Shown in pieces: positions 26,628 to 35,534 of a DNA stretch of 59,450 bases (position 1 is the first letter of the stretch; every line of letters begins with the position of its first letter). This DNA is from Bacillota bacterium (GTDB taxonomy: Bacteria > Bacillota > Clostridia > Peptostreptococcales > Anaerovoracaceae), in contig JAFPZZ010000037.1 in NCBI GenBank assembly GCA_017417045.1, positions 1 through 59,450 of the forward strand, given 5' to 3'. Position numbers and translations under genes: made by a program. The notes under the pieces were generated by a model, which saw nothing but the letters and a program-made list of their open reading frames with translations, searched no databases and was not told where the DNA came from.

Positions 26628-27785
26628 ATGGCCGATAAAAGAGATTACTACGAGGTGCTCGGATTAAAGAAGGGCGCCTCGGAAGATGAGATAAAATCAG
26701 CCTTCAGAAAGATGGCCATGAAATATCACCCGGACCGTAATCCGGGTGATAAGTCTGCCGAAGAAAAGTTCAAGGAGGTCAACGAGGCCTATTCCGTGCT
26801 CTCCGACCCTGATAAGAAGGAGAAATACGACCGCTTCGGCTTCGCCGGCGTGGATCCGAACGCAGGCTTCGGCGGAGGTCAGGGCGGCTTCAGCGGCTTC
26901 GGAGGGACGGGCTTCGGCGGCTTTGAGGACATCTTCAACATGTTCGGCGGCTTCGGGGGAAGCGGCTTCGGCGGCTATACCCAGTCCGCGAACGCCCCGC
27001 GCAAGGGCCGCGATATAGAAAAGCACATGAACATCAGCTTCAACGAGGCTGTGTTCGGTACGACCAAAAAGATCAATCTCACCAAGAACGTCGAGTGCGA
27101 GACCTGCCACGGCACCGGAGCGGCTCCGGGTACATCCAAGAAGACCTGCCCGACCTGCGGCGGCAGCGGAAGGGTGCGCACGGTCCAGAACACCGTATTC
27201 GGCCAGATGCAGTCCGAGAGGACCTGCCCCGACTGCGGCGGCACCGGTCAGATAAACGAGACCCCATGCAAGGACTGCGGCGGCACCGGGCGTGTCAGAA
27301 AGACCGTAAGCCTTAACGTCGACATCCCCGCGGGCGTGGACAACGACTCCGTCATCACGCTCAGAGGGCAGGGCGAGCCGGGCTACAACGGAGGACCCGC
27401 GGGCGACCTATATATCGTCCTCTCCGTGAGCAGGCACGAGATGTTCGAGAGAAGGGGCGACGACCTCTGGCTAAAGGTGCCCATCACCTTCAGTCAGGCA
27501 GCGCTCGGCGACGACATAACGATACCGGGCCTCAAGGATAAGCTCATCTGCAAGGTGCCTGCCGGCACCCAGCCGGGTACGGTGCTCAGGCTCAAGGGCA
27601 AGGGCGTTCCCAACGTCAGGACCAAGGCCCCCGGCGACATATACGTCGAGGTCAATATCGAGGTACCCACGAGGCTTACGTCCGCTCAGAAGGAGCTCAT
27701 CAGGCAGTTCGGCGAATCCAAGTCTTCGGAGGGCTACGCCAAGCGCAAGAAGTTCTCGGATACGCTCAAGGATCTGTTCAAATAA
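26628..27785 (+). CDS. dnaJ: Chaperone DnaJ (Hsp40, type I)
   Basis: Delivers substrates to DnaK and stimulates its ATPase. J domain at residues 1-70 with HPD in YHPDRNPG, then a Gly/Phe-rich region ([13 protein letters not shown]), four zinc motifs [24 protein letters not shown] and CKDCGGTG, and the C-terminal peptide-binding domains. 385 aa is normal. TAAGGAG lies 9 nt before the ATG. Last gene of the heat-shock operon. Confidence 0.98.
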   Translation: MADKRDYYEVLGLKKGASEDEIKSAFRKMAMKYHPDRNPGDKSAEEKFKEVNEAYSVLSDPDKKEKYDRFGFAGVDPNAGFGGGQGGFSGFGGTGFGGFEDIFNMFGGFGGSGFGGYTQSANAPRKGRDIEKHMNISFNEAVFGTTKKINLTKNVECETCHGTGAAPGTSKKTCPTCGGSGRVRTVQNTVFGQMQSERTCPDCGGTGQINETPCKDCGGTGRVRKTVSLNVDIPAGVDNDSVITLRGQGEPGYNGGPAGDLYIVLSVSRHEMFERRGDDLWLKVPITFSQAALGDDITIPGLKDKLICKVPAGTQPGTVLRLKGKGVPNVRTKAPGDIYVEVNIEVPTRLTSAQKELIRQFGESKSSEGYAKRKKFSDTLKDLFK

Positions 27786-27790
27786 ATACA

Positions 27791-27826
27791 GCCGGCTTTT
27801 TGACGCGTCAGAAAGCCGGTCTTTCT
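27791..27826 (+). terminator. Terminator of the hrcA-dnaJ operon
   Basis: CCGGCTTT (27792-27799) pairs with AAAGCCGG (27812-27819); the loop region is itself a TGACG/CGTCA palindrome. TCTTTCTTATT follows. Confidence 0.8.
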
Positions 27827-27943
27827 TATTCAATTCAGCGAACGGTTGATGATCGGTCCTGCAGCTTATTATCTTAGACCTGGCTTGCAGCTGACGCTGT
27901 TCAGCCCGGCGCGGCGCCTTTTAAGCGGGCGCGGAAAGGAAGC

Positions 27944-29152
27944 GTGAGAAAAATGACAGAGGCGGGAAAAAAGGCCGAAGGAAGGGCCTGCGGCTCCGGC
28001 TATGAAGAAGACATAGAGGGCGCCGTCAGGCATTTCAGAAAGCTCCTCGAAGGGCAGCTTGAGCGCCAAAGGCGCATGGAGGAAGCCGCTCCCGCGAAGG
28101 ACTTCTCAGGCCTGGACAGGATCAGGATAGGAGTATGCGGAGGCGACGGCATAGGCCCCATAATAATGGATTCGGCCGAGGCCGTCCTCTCTGAGCTGCT
28201 TTCGGATGAGATCGCTTCCGGAAGGATAGAGCTCGTAAAGATAGAAGGCCTCACGCTGGAGAACAGACTGGCCTGCGGACAGGCTGTGCCAGACGACGTC
28301 CTGGAGCAGATCAAAAGCTGCGACGTGCTCCTCAAGGGCCCGACCACGACTCCTCAGGGAGCCGACACCCTCGGAAGTGCGAACGTGAAGCTGCGCAGGG
28401 AACTCGATCTCTACGCGAACGTGCGTCCCGTGAGCGTGCCGGAGCTGGGCATAGACTGGTGTTTCTTCCGCGAGAATACCGAAGGCGAATACGCTCTGGG
28501 AGGCGACGGCATAGAGATCCCCGGCAAGCTCGCCATGGATTTCAAGGTCACGACGGACGCCGGGACGAGGAGGATAGCCAGGGCCGCTTTCGAATACGCC
28601 AAAAACAACGGCAAGACCAGGGTCGCTATAGTCACGAAGAGCAACGTCATCAAGAAGACTGACGGAAGCTTTTCGAGGATATGCCACGAGGTGGCTGAGG
28701 ATTATCCCGGGATCACGGCGTCCGACTACATAGCAGACATAGTGACCGCGAATCTCATAGATCCCTACATGCAGAAGAACTACGAGGTCTTCGTGCTTCC
28801 CAACCTCTACGGGGACATCATCACGGACGAGGCCGCTCAGCTTCAGGGAGGCGTCGGGACAGCCGGAAGCTCGAACATCGGAGACGACTTCGCTATGTTC
28901 GAGGCCATACACGGCTCCGCGCCCCGCATGATAGAGGCGGGCGAGGGGGATTACGCCAACCCGACCAGCATCATCAAGGCGGCCGAGTTCATGCTGCGCC
29001 ACATAGGGCTGAACGCTCAGGCCGAAAGGCTGGCGAAGGCCATGGATATCTGCGCCGTGACGGAGAAGAAGCTCGTCGTAACAGGACACAGGGACGGAGC
29101 CTCCTGCGGGGAGTTCACGCAGTACGTGCTCGATACGCTCCGCGGGATCTGA
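27944..29152 (+). CDS. Isocitrate/isopropylmalate dehydrogenase family protein with N-terminal helical extension
   Basis: NAD(P)-dependent oxidative decarboxylase of the IDH/IPMDH family. The core begins at about residue 62 with IRIGVCGGDGIGPIIM and includes LLKGPTTTPQG, LRRELDLYANVRPV, FFRENTEGEY and the late NLYGDIITDEAAQLQGG with its metal-binding aspartates. Before the core is a 60-residue charged helix (EDIEGAVRHFRKLLEGQLERQRR) not typical of the family. The sequence (KGPTTTPQG, RENTEGEY) favours isocitrate over isopropylmalate, but this is not certain. The start is ambiguous: GTG 27944 or ATG 27953 behind AAAGGA. It is monocistronic, with a terminator after it. Confidence 0.85.
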   Translation: MRKMTEAGKKAEGRACGSGYEEDIEGAVRHFRKLLEGQLERQRRMEEAAPAKDFSGLDRIRIGVCGGDGIGPIIMDSAEAVLSELLSDEIASGRIELVKIEGLTLENRLACGQAVPDDVLEQIKSCDVLLKGPTTTPQGADTLGSANVKLRRELDLYANVRPVSVPELGIDWCFFRENTEGEYALGGDGIEIPGKLAMDFKVTTDAGTRRIARAAFEYAKNNGKTRVAIVTKSNVIKKTDGSFSRICHEVAEDYPGITASDYIADIVTANLIDPYMQKNYEVFVLPNLYGDIITDEAAQLQGGVGTAGSSNIGDDFAMFEAIHGSAPRMIEAGEGDYANPTSIIKAAEFMLRHIGLNAQAERLAKAMDICAVTEKKLVVTGHRDGASCGEFTQYVLDTLRGI

Positions 29153-29224
29153 GCCGGGGAGGCGACGGAGACTGCCAAGGAGACCGGCGCCCGCGCGAGC
29201 GGCGGAGACGCAAAGAAGGACCGG

Positions 29225-29251
29225 GCGCCCGCGCGAGCGGGCGCTGTTTTT
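29225..29251 (+). terminator. Terminator of the dehydrogenase gene
   Basis: Perfect 8-bp stem GCGCCCGC/GCGGGCGC closed by a GCGA tetraloop, then TGTTTTT. Confidence 0.87.
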
Positions 29252-29274
29252 ATGCATGCGCGGCATTTTTGGTG

Positions 29275-29280
29275 TATAAT
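29275..29280 (+). promoter_or_regulatory. -10 element of the M23 peptidase gene
   Basis: Perfect TATAAT 36 nt before the gene start and just after the preceding terminator. No convincing -35 at standard spacing was found. Confidence 0.45.
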
Positions 29281-29315
29281 TAAATATCTATGTATTTCTT
29301 TGACCGAAAGGATCG

Positions 29316-30578
29316 ATGATGGAAGCTGTAAAAAAGTTTTTCAAGACCCTGCTCCTGCTGCTGCTCATCGCGGCCATGGGGCTTGGAATATGGCACTTCG
29401 CCGCGCCCGTCAGGGAGCAGGCGGCGCCTTATATAGAATTCGCCGGCGAGAGGATAGGCTTCACCTCGGCCAGGTTCAGGACGCCTACGCTCTTCGGATA
29501 TCTCAGGAAGGACAGCATACGCGCGGGAAGTCAGGAGCTCGACCTCGGAAAGCTCGATCCCTCGCAGCTCACGCTCGAGATTCCCGAGGGCTACGAGTGC
29601 AGTCTCGTCGTAAAGAAAGAGGGGGAGCAGTATTTCTCCGGCGGAGCCGATGATTTCGCGAGGCAGAGCTTCGACAACGGAGACTATACCATAACCGTCA
29701 CTCTCCACTGCGACGAGACCCAGGAGACCGATTGGGCGAGCTTCTTCTACGTCGTCGACTATACCGTCGACATCAGGCCTTCCGCGGTCTTCTCGGCTGA
29801 GAAGGCCCTCCAGGGCGATATAATAACGGTGCTCGTCAATACCGGCCGCTCCGACGCGGAGCCGACCATCAGCACCGATCTCGGAAAGCCGGTCTTCGCG
29901 CCCCTCGGAAACAGGAACTACGTCTCCTACGTGCCCGTGGGCTTCGCTCAGACCCCGGGTGAATACGAGATAAAGGTTAGCGCCGGAGGCGAGAGCTTCA
30001 CGGGAAAGGTCACCGTGGAGGAAAGGGAATACACGGTTCAGAACCTCACGATAGACGAGGAAACCGTCGCGAACACGACAGGCGCCGGCGCCTCGATTGA
30101 TTACGCGCAGAAGATCACCCCGACCCTTTACACCTCCGAGAAGGATATACTCTGGGACGGGCTCTTCATACAGCCCATAGAAGGCACCATAACTACGGAG
30201 TTCGGGCTCTACAGATATACCAACGGAAGCAGCAGGGCTGAAAGGCATACCGGGATCGACATAGCCGCCGCGGAGGGGACGCCTGTCCCCGCGTCCAACA
30301 GCGGCAAGGTCGTCTACGCCGGCGACGTCATCAGCACCGGAGGCAGCGTCGTAATAGAGCACGGCTGCGGACTGAAGACCTATTATTATCATCTCAGCTC
30401 GGTCGACGTTAAGACCGGAGACGTCGTGAGCAAGGGCGATATCATAGGCAAGGTCGGTTCCACCGGCTACGCCACGGGCCCGCACCTCCACTTCGAGGTC
30501 AAGCTCGGAGAGTACGCTCTGAGCCCTTGGGAGCTCTTCGACGGAAGCAGCTCCATCTATTCCGCGGGGCAGAAATAG
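29316..30578 (+). CDS. Membrane-anchored M23 family metallopeptidase
   Basis: Cell-wall hydrolase of the lysostaphin type or a scaffold. An N-terminal hydrophobic segment (about residues 9-28) should anchor it facing outward; residues 40-265 form an Ig-like or strand-rich region; the C-terminal M23 domain has the zinc ligands His311 and Asp315 (RHTGID) and HLH (His390, His392) in GPHLHFEV. All metal and catalytic residues are present, so an active peptidoglycan endopeptidase is likely. Two ATGs (29316, 29319) follow AAAGG. 420 aa. Confidence 0.88.
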   Translation: MMEAVKKFFKTLLLLLLIAAMGLGIWHFAAPVREQAAPYIEFAGERIGFTSARFRTPTLFGYLRKDSIRAGSQELDLGKLDPSQLTLEIPEGYECSLVVKKEGEQYFSGGADDFARQSFDNGDYTITVTLHCDETQETDWASFFYVVDYTVDIRPSAVFSAEKALQGDIITVLVNTGRSDAEPTISTDLGKPVFAPLGNRNYVSYVPVGFAQTPGEYEIKVSAGGESFTGKVTVEEREYTVQNLTIDEETVANTTGAGASIDYAQKITPTLYTSEKDILWDGLFIQPIEGTITTEFGLYRYTNGSSRAERHTGIDIAAAEGTPVPASNSGKVVYAGDVISTGGSVVIEHGCGLKTYYYHLSSVDVKTGDVVSKGDIIGKVGSTGYATGPHLHFEVKLGEYALSPWELFDGSSSIYSAGQK

Positions 30579-30630
30579 AGCCGCGAAGCCCCGCAAACCC
30601 AGTTTCTTCCCTAAAGCATAAGGAGGACAC

Positions 30631-32802
30631 ATGCCTAAAAAAAGCGTAAGGGAGATGAATGAGAGCGAGCGCAGGAAATATTCCCTGTCGGCGCGCGTAT
30701 TCAACGCGACTGTCGCAAGCTCTCTCATCATAGGCCTGATCGCCCTTATGATAGGCCTTGGCCTTTATACCAAGGCCCTTTTGGACAACTATATAACCGA
30801 GTCATACACGCTTGCCAGGAGCGGCGCCGCCATAATCAACAGGGTGGTCGACGTCGAGAAGCTAAGCTCCGACGTTATGAAGGTCTACGATTCCCTCAGC
30901 GAGGAAGAGCTTCAGGAGATGGGCAGCGATGAGTATTACGACCGCTTCATAGACGCGAGAAGGACCTCGGACGCCCGCACGGCCCTGGCCTTCCTCAAGG
31001 TGCTTACGAACAATTCCAACCTGGCCGACGTCTATCTCGCGACGCTGGACACGGAAAGAAACGCTCTCGTGATGTTCATCGATCCGGATGAGAGACCCGG
31101 TCACGAGTGCCCGACCGGCTACTGGGAGACGCTTCCCGTTGAGATGATACAGACCTATACGGAGTGGGACGGATCGTCCGAGCTGTACTACGTCGGCAAG
31201 ACCGACAGATACCAGTGGCAGTGCATAGGAGGCTATCCCGTCAGAGGGCTCAGGGGTCAGATAGTAGGATATGTGATGACCTCCGTTACGCTCACGGAGA
31301 TAAGCGGGGCAATGAAGCTCTTCGTACTGAAGTTCGTGATCGCGACGCTGCTCGTCGTCCTCCTGGTCGCCTATCTCATGACGAGGCACATGCAGAAGAC
31401 CCTGGTGGATCCGATCAATTCCATAGCGGGTGCGGCGGAATCCTATGTCAGCGACAAGCGCGAAGGCCTGCAGATACAGGATCATTTCGAGAAGCTGCAT
31501 ATACGGACAGGAGACGAGGTCGAGAATCTGAGCTTTGTGATGGCCGACATGGAGCGCGACCTCAACGAATATGAAAAGAACCTGAAGCGCTCAGTGTCCG
31601 AGCAGCAGCGCGTGAGCACTGAGCTCTCGTTCGCGGCCGACATACAGAGCAAGATGCTGCCCATCGGCTTCCAGGTCTTCCCGGACAGGAACGACGTCGA
31701 GCTCTACGCCAGCATGAAGCCCGCCAAGGAGGTCGGCGGCGATTACTACGACTTCTTCCTCGTTGACGACGACCACCTGGCCCTGTGCATAGCGGACGTC
31801 TCCGGCAAGGGCGTCCCGGCTTCGCTGATGATGATGGCCACGAAGATATACGCCAAGATATATACCATGACCGGCAAAGATCCCGCGCAGGTGCTGGAGA
31901 TAATCAACGAGGCGATATATTCAAGGAACCTCGGCGAGATGTTCGTCACCATGTGGATGGGCATACTAGACCTCAGGACCGGAGTTCTGACCGCCTCCAA
32001 CGCGGGTCACGAGTATCCGGCCATAATGAGAAATGGCAAAAGCTTCGAGCTCTTCAAGGACAGGCACGGCTTCGTCCTCGGCGGGATGAGCGGGATGAAG
32101 TATACCAACTACGATATACAGCTCTCCCCTGGAGACATGATCTTTGTATACACCGACGGAGTCCCCGAATCCACCGACGAGAATGAAGAGCTCTTCGGTA
32201 CGCAGAGGATGACGGCGGCGCTTAACGAGGATACGTCCAGGAGCCCGCAGGAGCAGATCGAGGACATGGGCTACCGCATAGAGGCCTTCGTCGGCGGAGC
32301 TCCTCAGTTCGACGATATAACGATGCTGTGCGCAAGATACAACGGTTACCTCTGCGCGGAGGCCGGGCCTGAGCAGGAAAAGGAAAGCAGACTGATGAAA
32401 GAACTGAACATCGAAGCGATTATAGAAAACGTCCCGGCTGTCACGGCCTTCGTGGACGGAGAGCTTGAGGCAATGGACTGTCCGCTCAAGGCCCAGATGC
32501 AGATAGACGTCGCCATAGACGAACTGTTCAGCAATATAGCCATGTACGCCTACGATCCGGAGACCGGCCCCGCTACCGTGAGGGTCGAGGTCGAGGAGGA
32601 TCCTATGGCGGTCATAATCACCTTCATAGATCACGGAAAGCCCTACGATCCACTGGCGGCGGCCGATCCCGACGTCACGCTGGCCCCCGAGGATAGGCCT
32701 ATGGGAGGACTGGGAGTATTCCTTGTCAAGAAGACCATGGACGACGTGAGCTATGAATACGTGAACGGGCAGAACATACTCAGGATCAAAAAGAAGGTGT
32801 GA
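30631..32802 (+). CDS. Transmembrane sensor with HAMP, PP2C (SpoIIE/RsbU) phosphatase and RsbW-like kinase domains fused
   Basis: One 723-aa chain contains both halves of a partner-switching module. Residues 24-47 are a first membrane helix, 48-228 an outside sensor region, 229-251 a second helix, about 252-310 HAMP plus coiled coil, 335-570 a PP2C phosphatase (metal aspartates in GGDYYD Asp371, YTDG Asp509 and FDDIT), and 590-723 a GHKL ATPase of the anti-sigma-factor class (N box DELFSN, FIDHGKPYDP, PMGGLGVFLVKK). The phosphatase should dephosphorylate, and the kinase phosphorylate, a STAS protein; a STAS domain is encoded two genes downstream. AAGGAGG precedes the ATG. The HD gene follows after 7 nt. 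Signal unknown. Confidence 0.9.
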   Translation: MPKKSVREMNESERRKYSLSARVFNATVASSLIIGLIALMIGLGLYTKALLDNYITESYTLARSGAAIINRVVDVEKLSSDVMKVYDSLSEEELQEMGSDEYYDRFIDARRTSDARTALAFLKVLTNNSNLADVYLATLDTERNALVMFIDPDERPGHECPTGYWETLPVEMIQTYTEWDGSSELYYVGKTDRYQWQCIGGYPVRGLRGQIVGYVMTSVTLTEISGAMKLFVLKFVIATLLVVLLVAYLMTRHMQKTLVDPINSIAGAAESYVSDKREGLQIQDHFEKLHIRTGDEVENLSFVMADMERDLNEYEKNLKRSVSEQQRVSTELSFAADIQSKMLPIGFQVFPDRNDVELYASMKPAKEVGGDYYDFFLVDDDHLALCIADVSGKGVPASLMMMATKIYAKIYTMTGKDPAQVLEIINEAIYSRNLGEMFVTMWMGILDLRTGVLTASNAGHEYPAIMRNGKSFELFKDRHGFVLGGMSGMKYTNYDIQLSPGDMIFVYTDGVPESTDENEELFGTQRMTAALNEDTSRSPQEQIEDMGYRIEAFVGGAPQFDDITMLCARYNGYLCAEAGPEQEKESRLMKELNIEAIIENVPAVTAFVDGELEAMDCPLKAQMQIDVAIDELFSNIAMYAYDPETGPATVRVEVEEDPMAVIITFIDHGKPYDPLAAADPDVTLAPEDRPMGGLGVFLVKKTMDDVSYEYVNGQNILRIKKKV

Positions 32803-32809
32803 GGAAAAG

Positions 32810-33382
32810 ATGGATATTTTGGATGACGCCATAAATTTCGCGGTGCAGGCGCACAGCGGCATAGTCAGGAAAGCCTCGGGCATGCCGTACATACTGCACC
32901 CGCTCGAGGTGACAGCGATAGCCGGGACCATGACCTACGACCGCGAGGTGCTCGCCGCTGCGGTGCTCCACGACACGGTCGAGGACGCCGGGATCTCCAT
33001 AGAGGAGATCAGGGAGCGCTTCGGTGAGCGAGTGGCCTTCCTCGTTGCCGCCGAGACCGAGGACAAGATGAGGGAAATGTCTCCCTCGGAGAGCTGGCGC
33101 ATGAGGAAGGAATCCTCGCTGCGCATGCTCGAGGAGGAGAACGACGTGTACGCCATGATAATCTGCCTCGGCGACAAGCTCTCCAACATGAGGTCCTTCG
33201 ACAGGGGGATAAGAGAGAGGGGAGACAAGTTCTGGGAGGCCTTCAACCAGAAGGATCCCGAGCAGCACTTCTGGTACTACAGCACGGTGGCCAGGATACT
33301 AAGCAAGCTGAGGGATTACCCGGCATACGAGGAATACGTGGCGCTCACCGAAAAAGTCTTTGGCAGGAGGATAGAGCTATGA
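32810..33382 (+). CDS. HD-domain hydrolase of the SpoT/MESH1 type
   Basis: 190-aa stand-alone HD protein resembling the hydrolase half of RelA/SpoT and the small MESH1 enzymes, which remove pyrophosphate from (p)ppGpp. The ordered residues are seen: VRKASGMPYILHPLEV, LHDTVEDAG (HD plus ED) and LGDKLSNMRS (Asp, Asn). No synthetase, TGS or ACT domain is present. It sits between the phosphatase-kinase gene (7 nt before) and the STAS-kinase gene (4-nt overlap), which suggests that an alarmone or related nucleotide feeds into this switch. Activity on ppGpp, or NADPH as reported for MESH1, is not proven by sequence. Confidence 0.85.
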   Translation: MDILDDAINFAVQAHSGIVRKASGMPYILHPLEVTAIAGTMTYDREVLAAAVLHDTVEDAGISIEEIRERFGERVAFLVAAETEDKMREMSPSESWRMRKESSLRMLEEENDVYAMIICLGDKLSNMRSFDRGIRERGDKFWEAFNQKDPEQHFWYYSTVARILSKLRDYPAYEEYVALTEKVFGRRIEL

Positions 33383-34554
33383 AGAGCGATCTGAAGGACA
33401 AGACCCTTGTACTGTATCTCAGCGGGCACATAGACTCCGCCAACGCCCCGGCGGTGGAGGGCGAGATATCTTCGATTATGAACAATACCCCGCACAAGGG
33501 GCTCGAGCTCGACTGCAGGGATCTCAAATATCTTTCCAGCGCGGGCCTCAGGATCATACTCAGGCTCAGAAAAGAGAACGAGAACACGGTCGTAAGCAAC
33601 GTCTCTCCTGAGGTCTACGAGATCTTCGATATGACGGGCTTCACAGAGATGATGGATATTCGCAAGGCCTACAGGGTCGTCTCCGTGGACGGCTGCGAGG
33701 TCATAGGGCAGGGCGCCAACGGCAAGGTGTACCGCATAGATCCCGACACCATAGTCAAGGTATATCTGAATCCCGATTCGCTTCCCGAGATACAAAGGGA
33801 GAGGGAGCTCGCCCGCGCGGCCTTCGTGCTCGGCATACCAACTGCGATCCCCTACGACGTCGTCAGTATAGAGGGCGGCGGATACGGTTCGGTCTTCGAG
33901 CTGCTCAACGCCAAGAGCCTCGCCAAGCTACTCGCCTCCGGAGAGAAGAGCGTAGACGAGGTCGCTAAGATGAGCGCCGATCTACTCAAGACGCTTCATT
34001 CCACGGTGATCAAGGAGGGCAGCATGCCCGACATGAAGGAGGTCGCGGTGGATTGGGCGGAATTCCTCAAAGACCACCTAGAGCCTGCTCTGGCGGACAG
34101 GCTGATATCGCTTGTTAAGGCCGTCCCCGACGACATGCACATGCTCCACGGGGATTTCCACATCAAGAACGTCATGCTGCAGAACGACGAGATCCTGCTC
34201 ATCGACATGGATACGCTCTGCCACGGGCATCCCATTTTCGAGCTCGCGAGCATGTTCAACGCCTATCACGGCTTCGGCGACCTGGATCACGATATCATAA
34301 ACGACTTCCTCGGCATCAGCTATGAGACGGCTACCGAGCTTCTGGAAAAGACCCTGAGCCTGTACCTTGGCACCGACGATCCCGCCAGGATCAAAGAGGT
34401 CGAGGAGAAGGCTTCCGTCATAGGCTATACCCGCATAATGCGCCGCCGCATCAGAAGGCGCGGCTACGCGACGGAAGAGGGCAGGGCCGAGATCGAGAAC
34501 TGCAGGAAGCATCTGGAGGAGCTCGTGCCCATGATAGATACGCTCACGTTTTAG
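33379..34554 (+). CDS. STAS domain fused to an APH-like kinase
   Basis: 391 aa. Residues 1-100 are a STAS domain of the anti-anti-sigma kind, with Ser54 in YLSSAGLR at the position phosphorylated in SpoIIAA/RsbV. Residues 105-391 are an aminoglycoside-phosphotransferase/choline-kinase-like fold: a Gly-rich loop GQGANGK (110-116), Lys127, catalytic HGD-F-H-x-K-N (257-264) and metal-binding IDMDT (Asp276). Both parts look active. The STAS domain is the expected substrate of the phosphatase and kinase encoded first in the operon; its state might gate the APH-like kinase. It begins inside the HD gene stop (ATGA). The kinase substrate is unknown. Confidence 0.88.
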   Translation: MKSDLKDKTLVLYLSGHIDSANAPAVEGEISSIMNNTPHKGLELDCRDLKYLSSAGLRIILRLRKENENTVVSNVSPEVYEIFDMTGFTEMMDIRKAYRVVSVDGCEVIGQGANGKVYRIDPDTIVKVYLNPDSLPEIQRERELARAAFVLGIPTAIPYDVVSIEGGGYGSVFELLNAKSLAKLLASGEKSVDEVAKMSADLLKTLHSTVIKEGSMPDMKEVAVDWAEFLKDHLEPALADRLISLVKAVPDDMHMLHGDFHIKNVMLQNDEILLIDMDTLCHGHPIFELASMFNAYHGFGDLDHDIINDFLGISYETATELLEKTLSLYLGTDDPARIKEVEEKASVIGYTRIMRRRIRRRGYATEEGRAEIENCRKHLEELVPMIDTLTF

Positions 34555-34655
34555 GGCATGAGCGTGCGGGCTGCGTCCGCGGCATGTGCAGCCACAGGCA
34601 GATCCGGGAATGCAGGCGGCGGGGCCTGAGCTCTGGATACGCGGGTAGCGTCCGT

Positions 34656-34684
34656 TTGACAAGACAGCCCGCAAATAGTACAAT
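34656..34684 (+). promoter_or_regulatory. Near-consensus sigma-A promoter
   Basis: Perfect TTGACA (34656-34661), 17-nt spacer, TACAAT (34679-34684). It drives the leader that ends at the terminator at 34782-34819, before the methyltransferase gene. Confidence 0.82.
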
Positions 34685-34690
34685 ACACAG

Positions 34691-34819
34691 GCAGGCATAA
34701 GCCCGCGAAAGAGCGCATAAGCGCAAATCATCTCCGGCCGCAAAGGCCATCGATACTCATTTATATCATCTGTACCATGAAGGTGCGCGTATCTCTGAAG
34801 AGAGGACGCTCACCTTTTT
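34691..34819 (+). ncRNA. Candidate leader RNA or small RNA with its own promoter and terminator
   Basis: About 129 nt from the predicted start to the T-tract. Three small hairpins stand in line: GGC-ATAA-GCC (34694-34703), GCGC-ATAA-GCGC (34713-34724) and GGCC-GCAAA-GGCC (34736-34748), then the terminator. No frame longer than a few codons with a ribosome site is seen. It could be an attenuator for the methyltransferase/ECF genes or an independent small RNA. It matches no riboswitch core I recognise. Confidence 0.45.
34782..34819 (+). terminator. Terminator or attenuator upstream of the methyltransferase gene
   Basis: GGTG-GCGT-CTCT arms pair with AGAG-ACGC-CACC around a GAAG loop, with single mismatches or bulges between blocks, followed by TTTTTATTTCTT. 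It lies between promoter and gene, so it could be conditional. Confidence 0.7.
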
Positions 34820-34886
34820 ATTTCTTAAGGCGGGACAAGACCCGAGGGACTGAGTACCCGCAAAAAGAAAAGAGACACCAGAAGTC

Positions 34887-35474
34887 ATGGAAAAAGAAGC
34901 AGTCATAGAGTTCTTCGACCGCCTGGCTCCCGGCTGGGACGCAGGCATGGAGCGCGACGACGAAGTCATAGGAATAATACTGGATAACGCCGGGATACGC
35001 GAGGGCATAGACGTTCTGGACGTCGCCTGCGGCACGGGCGTGCTCTTTCCCGATTACTTCGGCCGCGGGGTCGGCTCACTCACGGCTATAGACATAGCTC
35101 CGAAGATGGCCGAGATCGCTGCGAATAAGTTCCCGGAGGCCCGCGTCGTCTGCGGGGATGTCGAAAGCTATCCCTTTGAGAAGCAGTTCGACTCGGTCAT
35201 GGTGTACAACGCCTTCCCTCATTTTCCGGAGCCGGCCCGCCTTATAGAGAGACTGGCGCAGCTCTTAAAGCCCGGCGGAAGGCTGAGCGTGGCGCACGGC
35301 ATGAGCCGGGCGAAGCTCCTTGCGCACCACTCCGGAACGGCCGCGAAGGTGTCCATAGAGCTCCTTAAGGCCGATGAGCTCGCAGAGCTCTTCCGCCCCT
35401 GGTTCGACGTGGACGTTTTGATCTCGGACGACAGGATGTACCAGGTCGCGGGGACGAGAAGGGGCGATGCCTAA
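34887..35474 (+). CDS. Class I SAM-dependent methyltransferase
   Basis: 195-aa Rossmann methyltransferase. SAM motif I is VLDVACGTG (about residues 43-51); the acidic end of strand 2 is AIDIAP; a later motif is GDVESYPF, and LLKPGGRLSVAHG matches post-III. The acceptor is not evident. An ECF S component follows 60 nt downstream, as if the enzyme acts on, or marks use of, the imported cofactor, but this is only a neighbourhood argument. The Shine-Dalgarno is weak (AGAAG). Confidence 0.85.
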   Translation: MEKEAVIEFFDRLAPGWDAGMERDDEVIGIILDNAGIREGIDVLDVACGTGVLFPDYFGRGVGSLTAIDIAPKMAEIAANKFPEARVVCGDVESYPFEKQFDSVMVYNAFPHFPEPARLIERLAQLLKPGGRLSVAHGMSRAKLLAHHSGTAAKVSIELLKADELAELFRPWFDVDVLISDDRMYQVAGTRRGDA

Positions 35475-35534
35475 TATCTGTTGTAAAGACTTTAAAGTAT
35501 AACAAACGCTAAAGATCAAGGAGGATCAGATTTC

